In this document: positions 1 through 8,606 of the stretch, piece by piece
Position numbering within the stretch: the stretch's first letter is position 1
How the letters are laid out: each line of letters starts with the position of its first letter
From: Aporhodopirellula aestuarii
Lineage (GTDB): Bacteria; Planctomycetota; Planctomycetia; Pirellulales; Pirellulaceae
Direction of reading: 5' to 3'
Length of the DNA stretch: 64,000 bases
NCBI RefSeq assembly: GCF_023701485.1
Contig: NZ_JAMQBK010000060.1
Span: 264,656-328,655, forward strand
Program-made: the position numbers and the translations under genes
Notes under the pieces: model-generated
Database searches by the model: none
Seen by the model: only the letters and a program-made list of their open reading frames with translations
Told to the model about the DNA's origin: nothing

Positions 1-257
1 TTGCTGGTTCCGTTGTAGGGAAGTTAGGACGCCACCTCGATGAGTATGAGATCAAAGTTGATTCAATTCGGACGTGCTGAGAGACGCGGGGAAACTTAGT
101 AGGGTTGTTCCAAAAGTTGCGATTGTGCGGGTTCTATTGCGAGGCAGTCGTGGTCGATCTCCGACATGCCATCAATGTGCGACCTAACCTTTGGGTGCTC
201 ACGGTGCGGTCACCGCTGCGCGCTCAGTCTCATTATCGGAAACCGGCACTCTCGGTC

Positions 258-3194
258 ATGTCAATCGATTCATCCAATCAATCTTCACCGGAACAGACTC
301 GCGCGATCGGTCCGCTCACCGGCAATCCGTCCAAGGAACCGGTTTCGGGATCGATCGATGGCTCACCGGAGTCGGCGTCGCCGGAATCGAGCAGCGATTC
401 GAAAAGATCTCGGCGGCGTATTCGATCGGGTGTCCGTGGGTCAAAACGTTCTCGTGCCCGCGGTGCATCGTCCAATGACGAATTGCGAGTCTCACGGAGT
501 AATTCACCTGCGACTGCGCCCAATGGCGGGGCGTCGCGATATCAGATCTTGGGCGAGCTCGGGCGTGGCGGGTGGGGCGTTGTTCAAAGTGCGATCGACA
601 AACATCTCAAGCGTCCGGTCGCGATCAAACGAATCAGCGGGGCGACACGGCCATCAAATAACGTTCGTGATCGATTCCTGCACGAAGCCGTCGTGACAAG
701 CCAATTGCAGCACCCTGGCATCGTGCCGGTTCATGAACTGAGTGAAGACGAGACCGGGAACGCGTACTACGTGATGAAGTTGCTCGATGGGCAACCGTTT
801 CATCATCTGATTCGACAGACACACACCGCAATGGGTGCTGCGTACCACACTGCGGCTGTGAGCAGCGGAGTGCCGGAGACTGGTGCGTCGAAAGCGGGAA
901 CATCGAAGCGCGACGTATCGGACGAAACCGTCTCTGAAAGACGTTGGCTAATACGTGCAAAGCGGCCGCGTCCTCAGCGTTTGGCGGAGGCGGTTTTGCC
1001 GCTACTGGAACGTTTTATCGACATTTGCAATGCGGTCGCGTATGCGCACGAGCAAGGCGTGCTGCACCGCGACTTGAAGCCCGCCAATGTGATGATTGGC
1101 GGATTTGGCGAAACCATTATCGTTGATTGGGGATTGGCCAAGCGTTTGCACGAGGAAACGCCGATTCGTAATGAATCGGTTGTCGAAACCGAGTTGGATG
1201 CGGCGACGCGATGGATCGAAGATGCCGAAGGAGACACGGATTCCGCTCGCACTTCAGCCGGGTCGATTATTGGAACTCCCGCCTACATGCCACCCGAGCA
1301 GGCGTTGGGCAACGTGGATGGATTGACGCCCGCATCGGATATCTATTCACTTGGCGTGATCTTGTATGAAATTCTGGTCGGGCATCACCCCTTCAAAGGT
1401 TCCAATATTGAAACCGCATTGCGACGCGTTCGAACCGGCGATTGGGTTTCCGCCAAACAGGTCCGCCGTGATGTCCCGCGAGCCTTGTCGGCAATCTGTG
1501 AACGGGCGATGTCACATGATCCCCGCGATCGCTATGCATCCGCGGAATCACTCGCTGATGACGTGCGACGGTACATCGCAGGTGAAGCGGTCCAGGCCGA
1601 TCGTGAAAATTGGATGGACCGGATCGGTCGTTGGTGCCGTCGTCACCGCACGGCCGCGATCAGTTTTGCGGGGACGTCGTTAGTTCTCCTTGTTGCGTCC
1701 TCGTTCTTTAGCTACTTCATTCACCAAGCGCACAACCAAGAACGTGCGGCACGTGTTGCGACGGAAGCGGCACACAAAGAATCGTTAGAGTTGTTAGGTG
1801 AAAGCCGCGTTGCTGCTGATGCATGGTTGATCGATTTGAGCGGATCGCTCGAATTTTATCCCGGCTTGTTGCCGATTCGAAATCAGTTGATTGAGCAGGC
1901 GACCGAACACTACGAGGACTTGCTCAAACGAGAACAAAATGGCCCTTCGCCTTGGTCGGATGAAAACGCGTCCGAGGTGCTGCGATGGCGCCGTGGAGTC
2001 GAGCGATCCAAACTTCATCTGCGATTGGGAGACCTCTATCGGCTGCGTCAGAGTTACGACGTCGCAAGGAAGCACTACGAGAATGCTGAAAACGTCCTCG
2101 CATCGTTGCAAACGCTGGCGGACCCCGATCGCGATTCGTCCGAAGAAGTGGCGCTACAGAGTGCAAACGTCGCGATCGGAAAAAGGTTGATTGACGCCGC
2201 GATTGACGATCAAGAGCCCGCTCTCAAGAACGTCATGTCGTTTGAGCCGTACGAGCGAAGGGTTGAAGCGTTGTTGGCAACCTACGGGGTGACCGATCCG
2301 AACGAACCGTCAACGCAGGAGTTGCCCCGCCGGGCGTACGAGCTCGCGTCCTGCATGTCTCGGATGAATTTGGTGAGCGGACGAACTCCGTCGGCGGACA
2401 TGGACTCGTCGATGGTCATTGCGTATTTCGAACGAGCATCCGATTGGGCGGAATGGCTGCGTCTTTCACGTGGCAAACCGTCCGATCACCGACTTGCGGT
2501 AACGACCACGACAGATTGGGCAACGGCAATGCAGAATGTCGGGCGTCACGCCGAAGCGATCGACGTTTGGCAGCAGTTGGTCGCGAATCTCGAGAAGCAG
2601 ATTGAGCTCGTTCCGGATCGGATCGACTATCAGCAATCGTTGGCACACGCGCGACTGCAATTGGCCAACGCACTAACGCGGACACGAAACCTGGATCAAG
2701 CGCGTTCGGAATATATTCACGTGATCGAAGAGCTGAATCACGCTTGGTCGTTGTCGGATTCCGATGGTTTCTATCGAATCAATTTGTCCGCGGCCGAAAG
2801 CAATTTGGGGATGCTGTTGGCGAAGGGGACGGACGAAGAACGCGAGCTTGCGGTGGCTCATCTTACGAACAGTCTGCGAACGCTCCGTCGCCTCATTCAA
2901 GAAGATCCAAACAGCGACGGAATCCGCCGCTTTTGCGAAACCAGCCACACGTTGGCGACCGCCCAATCGTCGCTTGCAGGGGTCGATGCCATGCCCGCTC
3001 TGGTGGATGCGAACGTCGGCTACGAAATTCTGACTGACTACGGGATGTTGCTGCCAGGTGACGCGCAGCGATGGACGCGGGTCCTCGCCGAGCTGGCGAA
3101 CGAATACGATCGGCGGGGTGCGACGCAGCAAGCGATCGATGCCCGCAACAAAATCGAACAGCTGAAGTCCGTGGGGCCGAGCAAATCAAGTTGA
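258..3194 (+). CDS. Ser/Thr protein kinase with membrane anchor and TPR-like C-terminal half
   Basis: The reading frame is open from a TTG at 105, but the ATG at 258 is preferred because the extra 51 residues look like untranslated leader. Numbered from 258, the glycine loop (GELGRGGWGVV) is at about 99-107, the ATP lysine (VAIK) at 124, HRDLKPAN at 270 and the metal-binding motif at 290, which reads DWG instead of DFG. The activation segment ends PPEQA. Two low-complexity inserts are present, one of about 55 residues before the catalytic loop and one after DWG. A single membrane helix lies at about 466-488. The remaining half, about 490 residues, is helical with TPR-like character and is probably a sensor or scaffold on the other side of the membrane. 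The first 90 residues are Ser/Arg-rich. The target is unknown; the next gene carries a phosphothreonine-binding FHA domain. Confidence 0.9.
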   Translation: MSIDSSNQSSPEQTRAIGPLTGNPSKEPVSGSIDGSPESASPESSSDSKRSRRRIRSGVRGSKRSRARGASSNDELRVSRSNSPATAPNGGASRYQILGELGRGGWGVVQSAIDKHLKRPVAIKRISGATRPSNNVRDRFLHEAVVTSQLQHPGIVPVHELSEDETGNAYYVMKLLDGQPFHHLIRQTHTAMGAAYHTAAVSSGVPETGASKAGTSKRDVSDETVSERRWLIRAKRPRPQRLAEAVLPLLERFIDICNAVAYAHEQGVLHRDLKPANVMIGGFGETIIVDWGLAKRLHEETPIRNESVVETELDAATRWIEDAEGDTDSARTSAGSIIGTPAYMPPEQALGNVDGLTPASDIYSLGVILYEILVGHHPFKGSNIETALRRVRTGDWVSAKQVRRDVPRALSAICERAMSHDPRDRYASAESLADDVRRYIAGEAVQADRENWMDRIGRWCRRHRTAAISFAGTSLVLLVASSFFSYFIHQAHNQERAARVATEAAHKESLELLGESRVAADAWLIDLSGSLEFYPGLLPIRNQLIEQATEHYEDLLKREQNGPSPWSDENASEVLRWRRGVERSKLHLRLGDLYRLRQSYDVARKHYENAENVLASLQTLADPDRDSSEEVALQSANVAIGKRLIDAAIDDQEPALKNVMSFEPYERRVEALLATYGVTDPNEPSTQELPRRAYELASCMSRMNLVSGRTPSADMDSSMVIAYFERASDWAEWLRLSRGKPSDHRLAVTTTTDWATAMQNVGRHAEAIDVWQQLVANLEKQIELVPDRIDYQQSLAHARLQLANALTRTRNLDQARSEYIHVIEELNHAWSLSDSDGFYRINLSAAESNLGMLLAKGTDEERELAVAHLTNSLRTLRRLIQEDPNSDGIRRFCETSHTLATAQSSLAGVDAMPALVDANVGYEILTDYGMLLPGDAQRWTRVLAELANEYDRRGATQQAIDARNKIEQLKSVGPSKSS

Positions 3195-3389
3195 TGATTC
3201 ACAGGAAGACGCCGGTGGTGGAGATATCAATATGACCCGCACGATCGGATGCTCAGTCTGCGTAAGGAAGCAAGTCGATGAACTTCGTGATCGTTCTTTT
3301 CCCGCGTCCCAACTCGTAACCTAGTTTTGAATCAACTGACCCCTTTTAGCCCAAATGCTCGGGCTAGTAACCTCCGCTGCGATTGTTTC

Positions 3390-4340
3390 ATGACCGATCT
3401 AATCAACCACAGTGTTCTTCAGCGTGTTCCGGCCCCCCGTCATTTGGTGAACGAGGCGGAAGCCGAAGCGACAATGCAGCAACTGGGCTTTCATACACCG
3501 GACGACGCGGTGGGCAATGAATCCTGTCTGGTTCAGATTTACCCCGCCGACGTGATCGATGGGATGTTGTTGCTCGAACACGACTTTCTAGCGATCGGAC
3601 GGGACATTTCCTGCGACTTGGTGTTAGACGACGCCAGCGTATCGCGACGGCATGTGCAATTGATTCAAACCCTCGAAGGACACGCCCTGCAAGATTTGGG
3701 CAGTACGAACGGGACCCTGGTCAATGGCACTCCGATCGAAGGTCGCCACGTGCTGAGTTCGGGTGACAATATCTCGATCGGCAGTTTTATCTTTAAATAC
3801 TTGTCTGCCGGAAGTGTCGAGTCGCAATATCACGAAACAGTCTATTTGTCGCTCACCCGCGACGCGTTGACAGGGACGATGAACAAACGGTATCTGCTCG
3901 AATCGATGCAGCGTGAGATGGCCCGGTCGCTCCGTCGTTCTCAATCGCTTGCCGTGGTGATGATGGATATCGACTTCTTTAAGAGTGTCAACGATACGCA
4001 CGGGCATTTGGTTGGTGACGAAGTGCTTCGCGAGTTTGGCCGACGACTGTTGTCGACATGTCGCGAAGATGACTTGTTGGCACGTTATGGTGGAGAAGAG
4101 TTTTCGCTCTTGATGGCATCGACCGAACGCGATGAAGCGATTGAGATCGCTGAGCGTTGTCGAATGGTGATCAGCCAAGATCCGTTCGAGACCGCAATTG
4201 GACCGCTCAACATCACCGCGAGTTTCGGAGTTGCGTGTTACGACGGCGGTCAGACGATGAAAGCCCTCGAGCTGATCAAGATCGCCGATGATCGGCTCTA
4301 CGAAGCCAAGCGAGACGGCCGCAACCGAGTCGTGTGTTAA
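3390..4340 (+). CDS. FHA-GGDEF diguanylate cyclase
   Basis: The predicted reaction is c-di-GMP synthesis from two GTP. The frame is open from a TTG at 3327, but the ATG at 3390 gives a 316-residue protein with a better start. An FHA domain covers about residues 50-140, with the GR pair (70-71), SRRH (85-88) and STNG (N107) that contact phosphothreonine. A GGDEF domain follows, with MDIDFFK near 192 and an active-type GGEEF signature at 234-238. An RxxD inhibitory site (REDD, 225-228) sits exactly five residues before it, so product inhibition is expected. No signal peptide or membrane segment is seen, so it is cytosolic. It lies about 195 bp after a Ser/Thr kinase gene on the same strand, which suggests control by phosphothreonine docking. 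That link is inference. Confidence 0.92.
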   Translation: MTDLINHSVLQRVPAPRHLVNEAEAEATMQQLGFHTPDDAVGNESCLVQIYPADVIDGMLLLEHDFLAIGRDISCDLVLDDASVSRRHVQLIQTLEGHALQDLGSTNGTLVNGTPIEGRHVLSSGDNISIGSFIFKYLSAGSVESQYHETVYLSLTRDALTGTMNKRYLLESMQREMARSLRRSQSLAVVMMDIDFFKSVNDTHGHLVGDEVLREFGRRLLSTCREDDLLARYGGEEFSLLMASTERDEAIEIAERCRMVISQDPFETAIGPLNITASFGVACYDGGQTMKALELIKIADDRLYEAKRDGRNRVVC

Positions 4341-4496
4341 ACAGCGGATAGAGACGCGGGCGGGTACGACACACGCTTATCTGACCGATAGCGAAACTCG
4401 TCACGAGTTTGGGAGCTGAAGTTCGGCTGTCGATCGTTTTGAAGACTTCCGCGACGACAGAATCAGCTCGCTTGCGTTGCGTGAACACGTTTTGCT

Positions 4497-5570
4497 ATGA
4501 CGCGAAGCGTGAATTTCTATGATGCAGCGATTATCGGGGGCCGATTGAGCGTTTTCGCCACGGTTGGTCGCTGCGCGATAGCTTCTGTTACTGCAATCGG
4601 GTTGGTCGCAGTTTCACCGATTGGTGTTTCACGCGGGAACGCTCAGGCACCAGTTGCGATGGAGCAGCATGGCTACGGCTACGACCCATACGTTGCCAGT
4701 AGCCAGTATGATCCGGGGGATATGATCGTCACGGATGAGTATATTCCCGTTTCAATACCGCTCGCGTTGGAGGTTCCCGTTGAGCGGTTTCGACGGGGTT
4801 TTTATCAGGGCAGTGAAGTCTCGTCGGGATACGTCCTGGGGCTCGGCGATCGTGCTGGTGGTTTGAATCAAACGTTCTTTGAGTCACGCGTGGCCGTGGG
4901 TGTGCCTCTGGGAAGTTTGAAGAACATCTTGGCGGTGAGTCCGTTTTTCCGCGTCGATTTGATCGACGGGCCGGCGACGATTGATGTTCCCGAAACGCTC
5001 TACAGCACCGGCGTGACGTTGTTACAGCGGAAGGAGTGGTCCGAACGTGTTGCGACGACCGTTCTGCTAACGCCTTCGGTCCGGAGTGATTTCACGACCG
5101 GGGAAGACGCATTTCGGCTGTTCGGTTTGGGGATGGTCAGTTGGCAGTTGTCGACGGATTGGAATGTGTCATTGGGGGCGGTCTATTTCGATCGTTCCGA
5201 CCTGAGCGTTTTGCCGGTGATCGGTGCGACGTGGACGCCACGGCCCTGGTGCAAATTGGATCTGACGATGCCGCGTCCTCGGTTGAGCTATCGGATGTGG
5301 AAAGAGGGCGGCCTGGCTGAAGCATGGGCGTACGTCGGAGGTCAGCTCGGAGGGAACACCTGGGCGGTCTCGCGTGATGACGGATCAAACGATGAGCTGA
5401 CGATCGGGGAGTTACGGCTGTTGTTGGGATACGAGGTGATCCGCCAAGGCAACCGCGGTTTACTAGTCGAAGCCGGATACGCATTTAACCGGAGCGTCGA
5501 GTATGAACGGGCCAATGTCGAACTGGATCTGGACGACGGTTTGTTCCTGCAGGCGGGGTGGAAGTTCTAG
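4497..5570 (+). CDS. Secreted outer-membrane-barrel-like protein (DUF6268-like)
   Basis: The protein has 357 residues. The N-terminus has a hydrophobic stretch (about 25-50) ending near SRGNAQA, consistent with a signal peptide. The rest is rich in alternating aromatic and polar segments typical of beta-barrel strands, and it ends in an aromatic residue (GWKF), as many outer-membrane barrels do. The overall pattern resembles the planctomycete DUF6268 family of putative outer-membrane proteins. Its stop codon directly abuts the ATG of the next gene, which is also barrel-like, so the two are probably co-translated. No catalytic motif is seen. The family assignment is from memory and needs a profile search. 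Confidence 0.65.
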   Translation: MTRSVNFYDAAIIGGRLSVFATVGRCAIASVTAIGLVAVSPIGVSRGNAQAPVAMEQHGYGYDPYVASSQYDPGDMIVTDEYIPVSIPLALEVPVERFRRGFYQGSEVSSGYVLGLGDRAGGLNQTFFESRVAVGVPLGSLKNILAVSPFFRVDLIDGPATIDVPETLYSTGVTLLQRKEWSERVATTVLLTPSVRSDFTTGEDAFRLFGLGMVSWQLSTDWNVSLGAVYFDRSDLSVLPVIGATWTPRPWCKLDLTMPRPRLSYRMWKEGGLAEAWAYVGGQLGGNTWAVSRDDGSNDELTIGELRLLLGYEVIRQGNRGLLVEAGYAFNRSVEYERANVELDLDDGLFLQAGWKF

Positions 5571-6305
5571 ATGAAGACACACAATCTTTGTCTGCCACCT
5601 CGCTCGCGACTTCGAATCGAGGTGATCGGTTGGCTAGTCATGATTGTGTTGTGCATGTTCACATTCTCACAATCATCGCAGGCACAATTGCCAACCGGAA
5701 TTACCAAATCGCGCTGGGCGATGGATGATCCGGACTATGCCCAGAAATATGCTGATGGCGCTGAAAAAACCGACGTGCCCGGGAAGATCAAACAGGCAGC
5801 GGACGCGCGTTTCTTGAAAGATTCTTCGGGGCTTTATTTCTCCGGTGGACTGAGCGCGTTCGGGAAATCGGCGAATCCGCTAGGCAGTCTTGAGCTCGGT
5901 TACACCGGATATTGGACATCCTATCTCACAAACCGCACGGGATTTGTAGCGGCGGCCAATCTCGACGACTACTATTTTGGCGGCGAATTCGGGATGCGTT
6001 TTCAAACGCCAACCCGATTAGCGCCGTTTGCCGGGTTCGGCTTGTTCGCCGGAGTTTCGAGGACATCGGAGTCGGCCGACGATGACAATATTGACAATGA
6101 CGACGATGGCTTCATCGACGAATGGGGCGAGGAAGAGGAATCGTTTGATGGGGCGTTGATAGCGGTCTATCCCGAAACAGGGATTCACTTTTGGTGGACG
6201 CCGCGGATTCGGTTGAGCGGATTTGGACGCTACATGGTCACAACCGAAGGCCGTGACGCAGATGCTTGGTACTACGGTGCGTCGATCGCGATTTTGTCGA
6301 AGTAA
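5571..6305 (+). CDS. Secreted barrel-like protein with acidic calcium-loop-like insert
   Basis: The protein has 244 residues, and its ATG follows the previous stop codon with no gap. A signal peptide is visible (hydrophobic core around 22-36, cleavage after SSQAQ). The body has Gly/Tyr-rich strands such as LELGYTGYW and ends in a short strand, consistent with a small outer-membrane or periplasmic beta-barrel. Between two predicted strands is a very acidic insert at about 165-190 containing DNDDDGFIDE, which resembles an EF-hand or thrombospondin-type calcium loop. Function is unknown. The pairing with the upstream DUF6268-like protein suggests a shared envelope role. Confidence 0.6.
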   Translation: MKTHNLCLPPRSRLRIEVIGWLVMIVLCMFTFSQSSQAQLPTGITKSRWAMDDPDYAQKYADGAEKTDVPGKIKQAADARFLKDSSGLYFSGGLSAFGKSANPLGSLELGYTGYWTSYLTNRTGFVAAANLDDYYFGGEFGMRFQTPTRLAPFAGFGLFAGVSRTSESADDDNIDNDDDGFIDEWGEEEESFDGALIAVYPETGIHFWWTPRIRLSGFGRYMVTTEGRDADAWYYGASIAILSK

Positions 6306-6425
6306 AGTAAAGCGGCCGTTCTTGTCCGTCGGATGCAGATCCGTGAGGTCCTGGATCACTCTCTCGTTTCGGGCACGAATCGTCAATTAGCTGCATCGCG
6401 CCTTCGGCCGTGCTAGATTAGCGGC

Positions 6426-8438
6426 ATGAGTTCATCTCCTGAAATCGAAGAGCTTGTTCGTCAATGGCAGCACCGGACTCGGAGCGGTGAGGTTGGCGTT
6501 TTGAAGCGATTGCAAGAGGACCATCCTGAGCTTGCCGAGGAGATCGCGGCTGAGGTTTCTAAGCTGCAAGATCGGGAAACGAACGCGTCGGCATCGGATA
6601 CTCAGCTCAGTCACTCGGCTTTCCAGACGGATGAATTCGCTACGAGGCTGCCCGAGAATCTAGAGCAACGTCGTGAGCGTGTTGAGCGCGACCGCATCCC
6701 TCAATCACTCGGTCCGCAGGGGCGGTATCGTGTCATTGGGTTGTTGGGAAGTGGTGCGTTTGGCGATGTGTATTTATGTCATGACGAAAAGCTGTTTCGT
6801 GATGTGGCGATTAAGGTTCCACGAACCGAGTGGTTGCGAGACCGTGGCAACGTCGCCGACTTCTTAAACGAAGCCCGCGCGGTTGCGGCGCTGCGTGATC
6901 CGGGGATTGTGACGACGCACGATGTTCTCGAAGAGCACGATGGCACGATTTTGTTGGTGATGGAGTATGTCGATGGCGGCACACTGCAGGACAAACTCGA
7001 CAAGCTGCCATCCCAGACGTCACGGATGGCAGCGTTGGGCGTTGTCGAGATTGCGAAGATCGGACGGGACATCACGGCGGCACTGGTCGAGGCGCACCGT
7101 TTGGGGTTTGTTCACCGTGATTTAAAGCCGGCCAACGTTCTGATCGGGCGTGATCGGTTGCGTATCACGGACTTCGGGCTCGCGATCTCGACCGCGTCCG
7201 ATTCGCCCGCCAATACTGCCGGAACGCCATTGTATATGTCTCCCGAGCAGTTGAATCCTCGGAATTCGCAGCTCGATGCGAGGTCAGATTTGTGGAGCAT
7301 CGGCGTCATTTTGTATCAAGCCTGCACCGGAAAGTTCCCCTTTCCCATGCCGTCGTCAGACGAGGAATCTGGTCGGAATCGGACCCGAGAGTTATTCCGT
7401 CGCATTCAAGAAGATCCACCCATTCCGCCGAGGCAATGGGACAAATCGATCCCGACATCGTTAGAGCAAATCATCCTTCGCTGTTTGCAAAAGGATCCAT
7501 CGAATCGATATCAAACTGCGGAAGAACTTGGTAACGACCTGCGTCTGTTGGCGGTGCCCGATGTTGCCGGAAGACGCTGGGAATGCCTCGCCATCCCTGT
7601 TGGTGGGTTCCTAACATTCGTTGGAATCATGGGGCTCGTCGCGATTTACACCTCAATGTTGATGATCCCGCATCTGACCGTCAATGGGCTCGTAATGGAC
7701 GGGATGAGTTCCTATATCTTTGCGGCGGTCACGTTGGGGATTGGGCCACCGTTGATTGCGTTAGGAAACTGGTGTTGTTGTCGGCGGGCAATAGCCCAAC
7801 GGGCGAACGCACCCACATTGCCATGCCGTGTCAGTCGCTACGCGGTCGCATGCGTTGGTGTAGGATCGGCGACGGCGGGATGGGGTCCGCCCTCGGTTTT
7901 GTTGACGATCGTATTGGCGATTCTCGCTTGGCGAGATATTCGGCGGAAGAAGCATTGGCTGTCCGGCGGACGCCATGTGGTTGCAGGCTTAGTTCTCGCT
8001 TGCGTGTTGATGATCCCTTGGGTGTTCTGGTGGTTCACGTTCGTGAAGATTGCGGATTCGACTCGTTTGATCGAGGCTGCGGATTCGGCGATCACGACTT
8101 CCAATTACGGATATGCCGAGCAGGTACTCGACCAAGTCGCGAGCCGAAAGGATTCCTTTCCGATGTCGCACGCCGCGATCAGCGACGTCGCTTATGCGCT
8201 AAAGGTCCGTCTGGCATACGCGAAAGGTGAATACGAACGCGTGCTCACGATGGCAGGAAAACTCAAATCGACAAACTCGGTTCTGAGCATTGCGGACACC
8301 ATGGTCGTCTTCATCCGAATGAAATCGCATGAAAAACTAAACGATCAAGCTGCCGCAGAGCGTGATCGTGAGGCACTCCGCACCCTTGTTCCGTGGAATG
8401 CAACGCAATTGCCGGTTTGGTTGTCTCTTCCCGACTGA
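6426..8438 (+). CDS. Ser/Thr protein kinase with polytopic membrane domain
   Basis: The protein has 670 residues. Residues 1-95 form a short acidic helical region of the kind often found before planctomycete kinases. The kinase domain spans about 101-375, with the glycine loop GLLGSGAFGDVY at 105-116, ATP lysine K130, HRDLKPANV at 230, an intact DFG at 249 and SPEQ at 272. All catalytic residues are present, so activity is expected. The kinase is followed by about four membrane helices (roughly 391-412, 429-450, 468-497, 510-531) and a soluble C-terminal helical tail of about 130 residues. The kinase is presumably cytosolic and the tail may sense a signal. No partner gene is obvious; the next gene is convergent. 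Confidence 0.9.
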   Translation: MSSSPEIEELVRQWQHRTRSGEVGVLKRLQEDHPELAEEIAAEVSKLQDRETNASASDTQLSHSAFQTDEFATRLPENLEQRRERVERDRIPQSLGPQGRYRVIGLLGSGAFGDVYLCHDEKLFRDVAIKVPRTEWLRDRGNVADFLNEARAVAALRDPGIVTTHDVLEEHDGTILLVMEYVDGGTLQDKLDKLPSQTSRMAALGVVEIAKIGRDITAALVEAHRLGFVHRDLKPANVLIGRDRLRITDFGLAISTASDSPANTAGTPLYMSPEQLNPRNSQLDARSDLWSIGVILYQACTGKFPFPMPSSDEESGRNRTRELFRRIQEDPPIPPRQWDKSIPTSLEQIILRCLQKDPSNRYQTAEELGNDLRLLAVPDVAGRRWECLAIPVGGFLTFVGIMGLVAIYTSMLMIPHLTVNGLVMDGMSSYIFAAVTLGIGPPLIALGNWCCCRRAIAQRANAPTLPCRVSRYAVACVGVGSATAGWGPPSVLLTIVLAILAWRDIRRKKHWLSGGRHVVAGLVLACVLMIPWVFWWFTFVKIADSTRLIEAADSAITTSNYGYAEQVLDQVASRKDSFPMSHAAISDVAYALKVRLAYAKGEYERVLTMAGKLKSTNSVLSIADTMVVFIRMKSHEKLNDQAAAERDREALRTLVPWNATQLPVWLSLPD

Positions 8439-8606
8439 TCCCTCATGTCGACTGCACGGTGAATCTCTGAGGCAACGATCAACAGCAAAATGGAGGCAGG
8501 GCGATGAACCAGACGGCCTTGAATGCGAATGTTTTCGACTTGTTTAAAACAATCTTCAAACACATCGATTTTCGAACTCCCTGCGATCTTCGTTACAGCA
8601 TCCAGT

